In this document: positions 1 to 8,479 of the stretch, piece by piece
How positions within the stretch are numbered: position 1 is the first letter of the stretch
Layout: every line of letters begins with the position of its first letter
Assembly: GCF_008001015.1 (NCBI RefSeq)
Contig: NZ_CP042862.1
Coordinates: 310,001-374,000, forward strand
Direction of reading: 5' to 3'
From: Serinicoccus profundi
GTDB lineage: Bacteria; Actinomycetota; Actinomycetes; Actinomycetales; Dermatophilaceae
Length of the DNA: 64,000 bases
Notes under the pieces: model-generated
Database searches by the model: none
What the model saw: the letters and a program-made list of their open reading frames with translations, nothing else
What the model was told of the DNA's origin: nothing
Position numbers and translations under genes: made by a program

Positions 1-177
1 GTGCGGTATGCGGGCGCTGACCTGTCCGGCATCCAGCAGGCCTGGCAGGGGCTGGTCGCGGAGGTGGAGGCGCGCGGTCTCACGCCCACCGGGACCTGCC
101 GCGAGGTGTATGACGTGACGCCGTTCGACGGTGCAGGTGCGGGGTGGTCGGTGGACCTGCAGCAGCCGGTCGCCTAG
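1..177 (+). CDS. C-terminal end of a GyrI-like effector-binding regulator (partial)
   Basis: The first 59 codons are open in frame 1 and end at TAG. The window starts inside the gene, so any DNA-binding head is missing. The visible part has the pattern of the GyrI-like effector-binding domain found at the C-terminus of MerR/AraC-type regulators: a helix with AW..L, then EARGLTPTGTCREVYD, and a closing strand WSVDLQQPVA. In that family the domain binds small amphipathic ligands. Assignment rests on a short tail only, so it could also be a stand-alone GyrI-like protein. Confidence 0.5.
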   Translation: MRYAGADLSGIQQAWQGLVAEVEARGLTPTGTCREVYDVTPFDGAGAGWSVDLQQPVA

Positions 178-194
178 GCAGGGCGCGTCCAGAT

Positions 195-236
195 GGTCCC
201 GTGGGAGTGGGCGCATATGCCCACTTCCACGGGACC
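195..236. repeat. REP-like palindrome, copy 1
   Basis: An 18-base arm beginning GGTCCCGTGGGAGTGGGC pairs with a downstream arm across the 6-base loop GCATAT, with one mismatch (a possible G-U pair). It lies between the regulator tail and the nuclease-like gene. Two related palindromes follow that gene at 1378-1418 and 1439-1478, all with arms built on GTCCCGTRGGAGT. It could act as a bidirectional terminator or as a repetitive extragenic palindrome. Confidence 0.8.
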
Positions 237-281
237 TTCTATGCAGGGCTGTGGATGACGGACAGCCGGCGCGGACATCTG

Positions 282-411
282 GGTGCAGAGTTGCCGGGAG
301 AGGCCGTGCCACGGGGAGGTGACGTAGGGGTGCAGAGTTCCAGGGGAAGGGATGCCGTGAGGTGCAGAGCTCCAGGGGAGGGGCTGATGGTGGAGAGCTC
401 CAGAGGGAGGG
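282..411 (+). repeat. Four short direct repeats, leader of the nuclease-like gene
   Basis: Four imperfect copies of GGTGSAGAGYTCCAGRGGA start near 282, 329, 361 and 389 with irregular spacing. The last one supplies the purine-rich ribosome site before the ATG at 417. The tract could encode a repeat peptide only if translation began upstream. I see it as an untranslated leader made of duplicated ribosome-binding-site-like sequence. Confidence 0.6.
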
Positions 412-416
412 AGGCC

Positions 417-1376
417 ATGGGGGTGGAGAGGGCTGGGACGGGACGGACGCCGTCCGCCCGGCGTCGGGCATGGCGCCAGGAGGTAGGGCGCCAGGTGGCC
501 CGGCGGCACGGCGGCGTCGCCAACCGTGCTGACCTGCTGCGGGCGGGACTGGCCGACCACGACGTGCGCGCCGAGGTCGATCGTGGCGTGTGGCACCGCG
601 CCGGATGCCACACCCTCTGCATCGAGGGAGCGGCACCGCAGGGTGAGGGTCTGCTGTGGCGGGCGCTGTGGGAGTCGGGGCCGCGCGCAGTGCTGGACGG
701 TCCCACCTCCCTCATCGCCGCCGGTCTCCTGCACTGGGAGGAGCCCCTCGTCCACGTCTGCGTGCCGCGCAACGCCACCGTCCGCGACATCCCCGGGGTG
801 CGCTGTCACGTGGTGCGGGACATCGGCCCGACGATCCCCTTCGGCCTTCGCCGCACCAGGCCGGAGGTCGCCCTCATCCGTGCCGCCGAGTGGGCGCGCT
901 CCGACCGGGCCGCCTCGACCCTGATCGCCATGACGGTGCAGCAGCGTCTCGTCCCTCCCGCGGCGGTCCTGGACCGGTGGTCGCAGACGCGCCGGTCCTC
1001 CCGGCGGCGCCTCCTCGACTCGGTGATCCGCGACGTCTGCGACGGGGCCCACTCGATCAACGAGCTCGACGTCGCCCAGGCGTGCCGAGCGCGCGGCATA
1101 CCTGAGCCGACTCGGCAGCAGGTCCGCAGGACCTCGACCGGGACCGTCTACCTCGATCTCTTCTGGGAGGGCTTCGGGGTGCACGCGGAGGTCCAGGGCG
1201 CGCACCATCTGTGGGGCCTGAACGGGGTGGACGACGCCGTGCGCGGCAACGCCCTGGCCGTCGGGGCGCGGGGGCTGGTGAGCCTGCAGATCCCGGTCCT
1301 GGGCTGGCGGCTGCACCCGGAGGTCTTCCTCGACCAGATCGCCGACGCGCTGCGCGCGGGAGGGTGGGCCGCTTGA
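417..1376 (+). CDS. AbiEi-like / DUF559 (Vsr-fold) nuclease-like protein
   Basis: A 319-residue protein of a type common in actinobacteria. The N-terminal part has the winged-helix pattern of the AbiEi antitoxin family (GGVANRADLLRAGL followed by VDRGVWHRAGCHTLC). The C-terminal part, YLDLFWEGFGVHAEVQGAHH, resembles the Vsr/DUF559 endonuclease core, with D, E and a following H in the expected order. Whether it cuts DNA is not known; in this family the domain may serve as antitoxin or regulator. The ATG at 417 was chosen because GGGAGGGAGG precedes it; an in-frame ATG at 387 is possible. No partner toxin is adjacent. REP-like palindromes flank the gene on both sides. Confidence 0.65.
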   Translation: MGVERAGTGRTPSARRRAWRQEVGRQVARRHGGVANRADLLRAGLADHDVRAEVDRGVWHRAGCHTLCIEGAAPQGEGLLWRALWESGPRAVLDGPTSLIAAGLLHWEEPLVHVCVPRNATVRDIPGVRCHVVRDIGPTIPFGLRRTRPEVALIRAAEWARSDRAASTLIAMTVQQRLVPPAAVLDRWSQTRRSSRRRLLDSVIRDVCDGAHSINELDVAQACRARGIPEPTRQQVRRTSTGTVYLDLFWEGFGVHAEVQGAHHLWGLNGVDDAVRGNALAVGARGLVSLQIPVLGWRLHPEVFLDQIADALRAGGWAA

Positions 1377-1377
1377 G

Positions 1378-1418
1378 GGTCCCGCGAAAGTCGCAGGATA
1401 TGCCGACTCCTACGGGAC
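1378..1418. repeat. REP-like palindrome, copy 2
   Basis: Directly after the nuclease-like gene. The left arm GTCCCGCGAAAGTCG pairs with the right arm CGACTCCTACGGGAC, imperfectly, around a centre containing GGATATGC. It is related to the palindromes at 195-236 and 1439-1478. It probably also ends transcription of the preceding gene. Confidence 0.7.
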
Positions 1419-1438
1419 GCTGCGGGGTTGCTGCCGAT

Positions 1439-1478
1439 GGTCCCGTAGGAGTTGGCAGATATCCCGACTCCCACGGGA
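1439..1478. repeat. REP-like palindrome, copy 3
   Basis: Arms GTCCCGTAGGAGTTGG and CCGACTCCCACGGGAC pair at 14 of 16 positions. It stands in the same orientation as copy 2, about 60 bases further on, giving a tandem pair. It ends about 75 bases before the paaN start. Confidence 0.75.
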
Positions 1479-1554
1479 CGCTGCGGCGCTGCCGCTCTCC
1501 TCACCCCGAGATGCCGTGCCGACGCGACGCCGCGACCTCGTTACCCTGAGGAGC

Positions 1555-3255
1555 ATGGCGAAGACCGCGACGACGCACCCGCTCCTGGACCAGCACGCCG
1601 AGACCATCGAGGCCGCGACGCAGGCGCTGCGGGAGCGCAGCTACTACAGCCGCTACCCGGAGTCACCGAGCCCCCGGGTGTATGGCGAGGGCTCGCCGGA
1701 GCGGGGGCAGCTCGCCCACCAGGAGACGCTCAACAAGGAGATCGACGGCCTGGCCGACCAGCCCACGACCGGGCGCAGCGTCAGCTCGGAGAAGAGCCCC
1801 TACGGCCCGACGCTGGGCGTGCGCTACCCCGAGCTCGACGTCGACGCAGCGATGGCGGCCGCTCAGGCCGCGATCCCCGCCTGGCGCGACGCCAGCGCCG
1901 AGGTCCGCGCGGCCGTGCTCACCGAGGTCGTCGAGCGCATCAACGCCCGCTCCCACGAGATGGCGCACGCCGTCATGCACACGAGCGGCCAGCCGTTCGT
2001 CATGTCCTTCCAGGCCGGCGGCCCGCACGCCCAGGACCGCGCGCTCGAGGCGATCGTCGTCGCCCTGGAGGAGCAGCGCCGCGTCCCGGCGTCGGTCACC
2101 TGGGAGAAGCCGGCGAAGGGCGACCCGATCCGCATGCAGAAGGACTACCGCCTCGTCCCCCGCGGCGTCGCGCTCGTCATCGGCTGCAACACCTTCCCGA
2201 CCTGGAACGCCTACCCCGGCATCTTCGCCAGCCTGGCCACCGGCAATCCTGTCGTCATCAAGCCCCACCCCCGCGCGGTCCTGCCCCTCGCGCTCACCGT
2301 CCAGATCGCCCGCGAGGTGCTGGCCGAGGCCGGCTTCGACCCGGCCCTCGTCCAGCTCGCCGCGGAGGACGACGGCGGCACGCTCGCCAAGGATCTCGCG
2401 CTCCACCCGGCGGTCAAGATCATCGACTACACCGGCGGCCCCGGCTTCGGCCGCTGGCTGGAGACCGAGGCGGTCGCCGCCGGCAAGCTCGTCTACACCG
2501 AGAAGGCCGGCCTCAACACCGTCGTCGTCGACTCCACCGACGACCTGCGCGGCATGCTCGGCAACCTCACCTTCTCCTTCTCCCTGTACTCCGGCCAGAT
2601 GTGCACGGCCCCGCAGAATGTCTACGTCCCCGCCACCGTCACCACCGACGAGGGCGAGCTGTCCGCGGAGGAGTTCGCCGGCAAGCTGGGTCAGGCGATC
2701 AGCGCCTTCACCGGTGACGACGCCAAGGCTGTGGAGATCCTCGGGGCGACGGTCAACGACGACGTCCGCAGCCGCGTGACGGACGTCCCGGCGCTCGCGC
2801 AGAGCCTCGGCGGAGACGTCGTCCTCGACTCCCGGCCGGTGTCCCACCCCAGCTATCCCGACGCCGTCGTCCGCACCCCCGCCCTCATCGGCGTCGATGC
2901 CGGCAACGAGACGGCATACACCACCGAGTGCTTCGGCCCGGTCGCCTTCGTCGTCCGCACCGCGGACACGGCGGAGTCGCTGCGCCGGTTCGTGCAGACG
3001 GTCGCCGAGCACGGTGGCATGACCGCCGCGGTCTACTCCACCGACGAGCAGGTGCTCGACGACGCCCGGGACGCGGCGGCCGACGCCGGGGTCGCGCTGT
3101 CGGAGAACCTCACCGGCCAGATCTTCGTCAACCAGACGGCCGCGTTCTCCGACCTGCACGGCACGGGCGCCAACCCGGCCGCCAACGCCGCCTACGCCGA
3201 CGCAGCCTTCGTCGCCAACCGCTTCCGCGTCATCACCAGCCGGCGCCACGTCTGA
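1555..3255 (+). CDS. paaN: PaaN-type aldehyde dehydrogenase, phenylacetate degradation
   Basis: A 566-residue member of the aldehyde dehydrogenase superfamily of PaaN type. Visible are the characteristic N-terminal segment (ALRERSYYSRYPESPSPRVYG), the NAD-binding region around IGCNTFPTWNAYPG and the catalytic cysteine at about residue 350 in SGQMCTAPQN. In the phenylacetate pathway this family is associated with oxidation of a ring-opened aldehyde intermediate; the exact role of the stand-alone actinobacterial form is less settled. No other paa gene is in the window, so it is an orphan here. The ATG at 1555 follows CTGAGGAGC, a good ribosome site. Length is normal. Confidence 0.85.
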   Translation: MAKTATTHPLLDQHAETIEAATQALRERSYYSRYPESPSPRVYGEGSPERGQLAHQETLNKEIDGLADQPTTGRSVSSEKSPYGPTLGVRYPELDVDAAMAAAQAAIPAWRDASAEVRAAVLTEVVERINARSHEMAHAVMHTSGQPFVMSFQAGGPHAQDRALEAIVVALEEQRRVPASVTWEKPAKGDPIRMQKDYRLVPRGVALVIGCNTFPTWNAYPGIFASLATGNPVVIKPHPRAVLPLALTVQIAREVLAEAGFDPALVQLAAEDDGGTLAKDLALHPAVKIIDYTGGPGFGRWLETEAVAAGKLVYTEKAGLNTVVVDSTDDLRGMLGNLTFSFSLYSGQMCTAPQNVYVPATVTTDEGELSAEEFAGKLGQAISAFTGDDAKAVEILGATVNDDVRSRVTDVPALAQSLGGDVVLDSRPVSHPSYPDAVVRTPALIGVDAGNETAYTTECFGPVAFVVRTADTAESLRRFVQTVAEHGGMTAAVYSTDEQVLDDARDAAADAGVALSENLTGQIFVNQTAAFSDLHGTGANPAANAAYADAAFVANRFRVITSRRHV

Positions 3256-3266
3256 GGCTCGAGGGT

Positions 3267-4112
3267 ATGCCTTCTGCCGAGCACGACGCCTCCGTCCAGG
3301 GCGGCGGGTCTGACCCCCAGCCGCCCGAGCCCGCCGAGCCGGCGGCGGTCCGCCTGCGGGCCGTGGCGGACGGCGTGGTGGCCTTCGCCGGGCTGTCCGG
3401 GCTGCGCGCCCAGACTCCGGAGGACGCGGTCACGACGCTCCTCGCCCTCGTGGAGCAGGGCTTCGCCGCCGGTCGTCACCGGGTGGAGGCAGAGGTGCGG
3501 GCCGATGACGACGACGCCCGGCGCCTGCTCCAGCGGGCCGGTCTGCGCCCGGAGGGCGTGGGCCGGGGCCGGGGCACGACCCGCGAGGGCCGCCCGGTCG
3601 ACCTGCTGCGCCTGGCCCGACTGGTCGACGACCCGCCCCCGGGCGCGCCGGGCGCGTTCCTCGGCATGCTCAACGCCACCCTGCCCCGCAAGCGGCTCAT
3701 CGCCCAGGGCCTCGTGCGCGACGACGCGGGTCGGGTGCTCCTGTGCGAGCTGACCTACAAGACCGACTGGGACCTGCCCGGCGGCGTCGTCGACCCGCGG
3801 GAGTCACCGCGACAGACGGTGCAGCGCGAGCTGTGGGAGGAGCTGGGCCTCGACCTTGCGGTCGGCGAGCTGCTCACGGTCAACTGGCTGCCGCCCTACA
3901 AGCAGTGGGACGACGCGCTCCTCCTGGTCCACGACCTGGGGGTGCAGCCAGGCCTCGCCGACCGGGTGACGCTGCAGGCCAGCGAGCTGCGGGCCGTGCA
4001 CTGGGTGGACCCGGCCGACATCGACCAGCACGTCGCGCCCTACGTCGCACGCCACCTGCGCTCCCTCCTCGACGACGGCCCGGGCGAGCTCGAGGACGGC
4101 CACCGCATCTGA
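3267..4112 (+). CDS. Nudix hydrolase with N-terminal acetyltransferase-like segment
   Basis: A 281-residue protein in two parts. Residues about 25-115 look like the second half of a GNAT-type acetyltransferase (..LLQRAGLRPEGVGRGRG), and residues about 125-275 are a Nudix domain. The Nudix box runs from about residue 171: GGVVDPRESP then RELWEELG, which supplies the metal-binding glutamates. Nudix enzymes cleave nucleoside diphosphates linked to other groups; the substrate cannot be read here. The start ATG is part of the motif GGTATGCC and lies 11 bases after the paaN stop, so the two may be co-transcribed. The N-terminal domain may be a degenerate, non-catalytic partner. Confidence 0.8.
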   Translation: MPSAEHDASVQGGGSDPQPPEPAEPAAVRLRAVADGVVAFAGLSGLRAQTPEDAVTTLLALVEQGFAAGRHRVEAEVRADDDDARRLLQRAGLRPEGVGRGRGTTREGRPVDLLRLARLVDDPPPGAPGAFLGMLNATLPRKRLIAQGLVRDDAGRVLLCELTYKTDWDLPGGVVDPRESPRQTVQRELWEELGLDLAVGELLTVNWLPPYKQWDDALLLVHDLGVQPGLADRVTLQASELRAVHWVDPADIDQHVAPYVARHLRSLLDDGPGELEDGHRI

Positions 4113-4146
4113 GCCGCGGCCAGGGCGTGGGTGGCAGGATGCCCGC

Positions 4147-5175
4147 ATGACCCACGACGCCCGCCCCGTGCAGACCGCCCGCACCACCACCGCCGTCCGC
4201 GAGGCGGGAGAGCCGACCTCGCCCACCCTGCTCCTCATCCACGGCAATGTCTCCTCGTCGGCCTTCTTCGACCGGCTCATCGAGAACCTCGCCAGCGAGT
4301 TCCACGTCCTCGCGCCCGACTTCCGGGGGTATGGCGACTCCGCCCGGGAGACCATCAACGCCACCCGCGGCGTCGCGGACCTCTCCAACGACATCGCCGC
4401 GCTCCTGGACGCGCTCGAGGTGGAGGGCGCGGTGGACGTCCTCGGCTGGTCGGCCGGTGGCAACGTCGCGCTCCAGCTCGCGATGGACCACCCGCACCGG
4501 GTGCGGCGACTCGTGCTGGAGGCGCCCGGCAGCCCGTTCGGCTTCGGCGGCAGCACCGGTCTCGACGGGCGCCCGGTGGCCGAGGACTTCGCCGGCAGCG
4601 GCGGCGGCACCGCCAACCCGGCGTTCTGCGCGGCGCTGCAGGCGGGCGACCGCGGGGAGGAGCCGACGAGCCCGCGCACGACCTTGCGCGCGTTCTACGT
4701 CAAGCCCGGGTTCACGTTCGCGCCCGAGGTGGAGGAGGCATACCTCGACTCGATGCTCAAGACCTCGGTCGGCGACGACGTCTACCCGGGCGACACGACG
4801 ACCAGCGACACCTGGCCCGGCGTCGCGCCCGGGACGACGGGGATGAACAACGCGCTGTCGCCGAAGTACCTCGACCAGTCCGGTTTCGCCGACCTCGACC
4901 CGGCCCCGCCGGTGCTGTGGATCCGGGGCGCGGAGGACCAGATCGTCTCCGACACCTCGATGTTCGACCTCGCGCAGCTGGGCAGGCTCGGCGCCGTGCC
5001 TGGCTACCCGGGGGAGGACGTCTGCCCGACGCAGCCGATGGTGGGCCAGACGCGGGCGGTGCTGGAGCAGGCCGGCGAGTTCACCGAGGTCGTCTACGAG
5101 GACTGCGGCCACAGCCCGCACCTGGAGCACCCGGAGCGCTTCGCCGAGGACGTGCGGGCCTTCCTCCGGGGCTGA
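4147..5175 (+). CDS. Alpha/beta hydrolase
   Basis: A 342-residue alpha/beta-fold hydrolase. The oxyanion region is LLLIHGNVSSS, the nucleophile elbow is GWSAGG (Ser at about residue 102) and the likely catalytic His is in CGHSPHLEHPERF near the end. A candidate acid is the Asp in IRGAEDQIVSD. No membrane or signal segment is seen, so it is probably cytoplasmic. It follows the Nudix gene by 34 bases and converges on deoD with only 15 bases between them. Substrate unknown; the family includes esterases, C-C hydrolases and haloperoxidase-like enzymes. Confidence 0.85.
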   Translation: MTHDARPVQTARTTTAVREAGEPTSPTLLLIHGNVSSSAFFDRLIENLASEFHVLAPDFRGYGDSARETINATRGVADLSNDIAALLDALEVEGAVDVLGWSAGGNVALQLAMDHPHRVRRLVLEAPGSPFGFGGSTGLDGRPVAEDFAGSGGGTANPAFCAALQAGDRGEEPTSPRTTLRAFYVKPGFTFAPEVEEAYLDSMLKTSVGDDVYPGDTTTSDTWPGVAPGTTGMNNALSPKYLDQSGFADLDPAPPVLWIRGAEDQIVSDTSMFDLAQLGRLGAVPGYPGEDVCPTQPMVGQTRAVLEQAGEFTEVVYEDCGHSPHLEHPERFAEDVRAFLRG

Positions 5176-5190
5176 CCGGCAGCCCTGACC

Positions 5191-5907
5191 TCAGGGCAGC
5201 GGCGTCGCCAGCGCGGCGTCGAGGGCGATGGTGATCATGTCGCCGAAGGTCTGCTCGCGCTCCTGCGCGCTGGTCTCCTCACCGGTGACGATGTGGTCGC
5301 TGACGGTGCAGATCGCCAACGCCTGCCGACCGTGCTGCGCGGCGAGGGTGTAGATCTCGGCGGCCTCCATCTCGACGGCGACGACGCCGTACTCCACAAC
5401 CTTGCCGGTCAGCTCGGGGCGCGAGTGGTAGAAGCTGTCGGAGCTGAAGACGGTGCCGACGAGGTGCGGGGCGTCGGCGGCCTCGGCCGCCTCGACGGCC
5501 GCGCGCAGCAGGGCGAAGTCGGCGGTCGCCGGGTAGTGGTAGCCCTGGAACCGGAGGCTGTTCATCGAGCTGTCGGTCGCGGCGGCCTGGGCGATGACGA
5601 CGTCACGCACCTTGAGCCGCTCGGTGAGCGCCCCGCAGGAGCCGACGCGCACGAGCTGCTGCACGTCATACTCGCTGATCAGCTCGTTGACGTAGATCGA
5701 CGCCGACGGCTGCCCCATGCCGGTGCCCTGCACCGAGACGCGCTCGCCGCGGTAGGTGCCGGTGAAGCCGAGCATGCCGCGCACCTCGGAGTAGCAGGTG
5801 GCGTCGTCGAGGAAGTTCTCGGCGATCCAGCGGGCGCGCAGCGGGTCGCCGGGGAGGAGGACACGGGGGGCGATCTGGCCGGGGTCGGCAGCGATGTGGG
5901 TGCTCAC
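5191..5907 (-). CDS. deoD: Purine-nucleoside phosphorylase, DeoD type
   Basis: A 238-residue protein of the hexameric (DeoD) purine-nucleoside phosphorylase family, which splits purine (deoxy)nucleosides with phosphate to base and (deoxy)ribose 1-phosphate for salvage. Visible are LLPGDPLRA near the start, the phosphate/ribose site region GTGMGQPSASIYVNEL, VRVGSCGAL, the VEMEAAEIY motif that contacts ribose, and a C-terminal CTVSDHIVTGE. The start is GTG at 5907. It stands alone and runs towards the alpha/beta hydrolase gene. Confidence 0.92.
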   Translation of the reverse strand: MSTHIAADPGQIAPRVLLPGDPLRARWIAENFLDDATCYSEVRGMLGFTGTYRGERVSVQGTGMGQPSASIYVNELISEYDVQQLVRVGSCGALTERLKVRDVVIAQAAATDSSMNSLRFQGYHYPATADFALLRAAVEAAEAADAPHLVGTVFSSDSFYHSRPELTGKVVEYGVVAVEMEAAEIYTLAAQHGRQALAICTVSDHIVTGEETSAQEREQTFGDMITIALDAALATPLP

Positions 5908-6017
5908 GCGCCCAGGGTATGCCGTGTGCTCCCGGTCTTCTCGTCGTCACCGCAGCGTCGTCTCACCGTCTTCTCCTTTTCCCCTGGTGAGGTAGGGGTG
6001 GACGAAAGGGGAGCGGT

Positions 6018-7142
6018 ATGGGGCGAGGGTGGCCTGGTGCGTTGGGGCACCGGATCTCTGCTGCGCTGCGGTGGCGGCTGCGGGCGGTGCGCGCCCGGCG
6101 CGCGGCGGCCCGCCGCGACCCGCACGCGGTGGCGCTGGAGATGGTGCGCCAGGTGGAGCGCCGTGAGCGGCCGCTGCCGACGCGGCTCGTGCGCCGGGTC
6201 TTCACCGCGCACGGCCGGGCGCTGACGGCGGCGAGCGCGCCGGAGTCGATCGCCTCCCTGATCCCCGAGATGCTCAGCGAGCCCGCGGGCCGGCAGCACG
6301 TGCGGGCGGCGGTCGCGGCGGATGCGGTGGTGCTGGCGAAGTTCGGCGTGCGGGGCGGGATCAAGCTGCGTGCGGCCTATGCCGGGGCCGACCTGACCGT
6401 CGCGGTGGACGGCTCCGGTGACCTGGCCCGCCTCGAGCGGATCCTGCACTCCCACCGGGTCGTGGGCGCCGTCGACCCCACCCTCATCCCTCCGCTGGTC
6501 TCGTCGGGGTCGCTGCCGGGTGGCGCGTGCTACGTCGTCGAGCGGTGGGTCCACGGACGGTCGGTCACGACGGGGAGCCGTCTGACCGAGGCCGCGCCGG
6601 AGGTGCTGCGTCGGCTGCGGGCGGTCCACCTGGGGCACGGCGTCGAGCAGCTGCCGCTGGGTGCCTGGTGGGACGAGATGCGGCAGGAGTGGTGGGAGGA
6701 GACGGTGCGGGCCGAGCTCGTGCCGCCTCACGTCGTCGACGCGGTCGGCGCCCTCGTCGGCCACGACGATCGCACGGTCGCGACCTCGTGGTGCCACGGC
6801 GACCTCGTGGCCTCCAACGTCATCGACACCGACGCGGGGCACGTGCTCATCGACTGGGAGCGCGCCGGGGTGGCGCCGGTCATGCTCGACGCCGCCCGGC
6901 TGCACCTCTTCTCCGGCGACCCGGAGCGCACGCTCGCCGACATCCGCCGGCAGTGGAGCTGGGAGACCGGGCCGACCGAGGTGGACCTGACTCACCAGCT
7001 CGCGCTCGCCCACGCCTACCAGCTCAGCGCCTACCCCCTGCGCCGTGCCGGGCTGGCGACGCACGCCCGCGCGGCGGTCTACGAGCGGCAGGCGCGGCGC
7101 CAGGTCGCGCGGTTGGCCCAGGTGCTCGACCTGCCGGTATGA
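6018..7142 (+). CDS. Aminoglycoside-phosphotransferase-fold kinase-like protein
   Basis: A 374-residue protein. The C-terminal half has the catalytic signature of the APH/choline-kinase fold: WCHGDLVASNVI (catalytic loop with Asp) followed by VLIDWERAG (metal-binding Asp). The N-terminal 100 residues are Arg- and Ala-rich and do not show a clear nucleotide-binding lobe. The substrate could be a sugar, an amino alcohol or an antibiotic; nothing nearby decides it. The ATG at 6018 follows GAAAGGGGAGCGG. The region between it and deoD (110 bases) holds the divergent promoters. Confidence 0.75.
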   Translation: MGRGWPGALGHRISAALRWRLRAVRARRAAARRDPHAVALEMVRQVERRERPLPTRLVRRVFTAHGRALTAASAPESIASLIPEMLSEPAGRQHVRAAVAADAVVLAKFGVRGGIKLRAAYAGADLTVAVDGSGDLARLERILHSHRVVGAVDPTLIPPLVSSGSLPGGACYVVERWVHGRSVTTGSRLTEAAPEVLRRLRAVHLGHGVEQLPLGAWWDEMRQEWWEETVRAELVPPHVVDAVGALVGHDDRTVATSWCHGDLVASNVIDTDAGHVLIDWERAGVAPVMLDAARLHLFSGDPERTLADIRRQWSWETGPTEVDLTHQLALAHAYQLSAYPLRRAGLATHARAAVYERQARRQVARLAQVLDLPV

Positions 7143-7165
7143 CGTGGCGCAGGTAGGTTCGACGC

Positions 7166-8389
7166 ATGCCTCGACCTCGGTCCCGGAGCCCTCGACCACT
7201 GCTCGTGGGCGCTCTCGCCCTGGCACTCGCGGGGTGCTCCGGCGGGGCTGAGGAGGCCGAGGGTGACGACGCCCGGCTCGGCGAAGTCGACGCCGAGCCC
7301 GCACCGGCCGAGAGCGAGGGGGCCGGCTCGGGAGGCAGGGACGCGGGGGACGACGCCGACGACACCCTCCCGGCGCTGGAGGTCGAGGTCGTCGCCGAAG
7401 GGCTGACCCTCCCGTGGGACGTGCAGCACCTGCCTGACGGCACCGCGCTGGTGACCGAGCGCGACGGGCGACTGCTGGCGCTGGACGGTGGGGAGGTCCG
7501 CGAGGTGGCCCTCGACATCCCGGACCTCTTCGTCGGCTCGGAGTCAGGGCTGATGGGCCTCGCGCTCGCACCTGACGGCGGCACGGCATACCTCTGCCAC
7601 GCGACGCAGTCCGGCGGCCAGCCGCAGGACGTCCGCGTCACCCGCTGGCAGCTCGACGAGGGCGCGACTGCGGCGATTACGGACGGCGTGGTGGTGGACG
7701 GTATGCCGATCACCTCCGGTCGGCACGGCGGCTGCCGCCTGCTGCTCACCGACGACGCGCTCTACGTCGGCACGGGTGACGCGGCCGACGAGACCAACCC
7801 TCAGTCGCTGGACTCCCTCGGCGGCAAGGTGCTCGCGGTGACGCCCGAGGGTGAGCCGCTGGCCGACGCGCCCTTCGTCGACGGCGACCCGCGGATCTAC
7901 ACCTATGGACACCGCAACGTGCAGGGCCTGGCCAGCCAGCCGGGCAGCGGGACGATCTGGTCGGTGGAGCACGGCTCGTCGGTCGACGACGAGGTCAACC
8001 GGCTGGAGCCGGGGGCGAACTACGGGTGGGCGCCGGGGGCGGGATACGACGAGTCGGTGCCGATGACCGACACCGAGCGCTTCCCCGACGCGGTCGAGGC
8101 GGCGTGGAGCAGCGGCGACCCGACGCACGCGACGACCGGGGCGGTCTTCCTCGACGGCGAGCAGTGGGGCGCGTGGGACGGCGCGCTCGCGACCGCCGAG
8201 CTCAAGGGGGCGGGCGTCACGGTGCTGCGGGTCGACGGCGAGCAGGTCGTGGGTGAGGACCGGATGGCCGAGCTGGAGGGCGCCTACGGCCGCCTGCGCT
8301 CGCTCACCCTCGCCGACGACGGATCCCTGTGGGTGACAACGTCCAACGGTGAGGGCGACGTCGTCCTGCGGGTGACGCCGAGGGAGTGA
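7166..8389 (+). CDS. PQQ-dependent sugar dehydrogenase lipoprotein (glucose/sorbosone dehydrogenase)
   Basis: A 407-residue exported lipoprotein: signal peptide with lipobox LALAGC, then an acidic, low-complexity linker to about residue 70, then a beta-propeller of the glucose/sorbosone dehydrogenase family. Hallmarks are LPWDVQHLPDGTALVTERDG, YVGTGDAADETNPQSL, YGHRNVQGLA and LEPGANYGWAPG. Members oxidise aldose sugars using PQQ as cofactor outside the cell; some actinobacterial members have no proven activity. No PQQ biosynthesis gene is in the window. It follows the kinase-like gene by 23 bases. Confidence 0.85.
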   Translation: MPRPRSRSPRPLLVGALALALAGCSGGAEEAEGDDARLGEVDAEPAPAESEGAGSGGRDAGDDADDTLPALEVEVVAEGLTLPWDVQHLPDGTALVTERDGRLLALDGGEVREVALDIPDLFVGSESGLMGLALAPDGGTAYLCHATQSGGQPQDVRVTRWQLDEGATAAITDGVVVDGMPITSGRHGGCRLLLTDDALYVGTGDAADETNPQSLDSLGGKVLAVTPEGEPLADAPFVDGDPRIYTYGHRNVQGLASQPGSGTIWSVEHGSSVDDEVNRLEPGANYGWAPGAGYDESVPMTDTERFPDAVEAAWSSGDPTHATTGAVFLDGEQWGAWDGALATAELKGAGVTVLRVDGEQVVGEDRMAELEGAYGRLRSLTLADDGSLWVTTSNGEGDVVLRVTPRE

Positions 8390-8418
8390 GCCTCAGGCGA
8401 CCAATGTGCCAGCCGCAG

Positions 8419-8462
8419 GGTCTAAACTACATAATGAGCCGCCAAAATATGTAGTTTAGACC
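8419..8462. promoter_or_regulatory. Perfect inverted repeat before the fic gene (likely operator)
   Basis: Two 15-base arms, GGTCTAAACTACATA and its exact complement, are separated by 14 bases and end 17 bases before the fic start codon. The arms are strikingly AT-rich for this genome. The left arm contains TACATAAT, a possible -10 element. Because the Fic protein has a C-terminal winged-helix-like segment, autoregulation by binding here is plausible. Confidence 0.7.
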
Positions 8463-8479
8463 GTCTGTGAGGGCTTCTG

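Noticed and set aside
174-1316. Long open frame on the minus strand opposite the nuclease-like gene
   Set aside because: Its peptide is Pro/Arg/Ala-rich without family pattern; such antisense frames are common at this GC content, and the plus-strand gene has clear family motifs.
1663-3249. 528-residue frame opposite paaN
   Set aside because: It mirrors the PaaN codons; the peptide is Gly/Val/Arg-rich with no recognisable domain.
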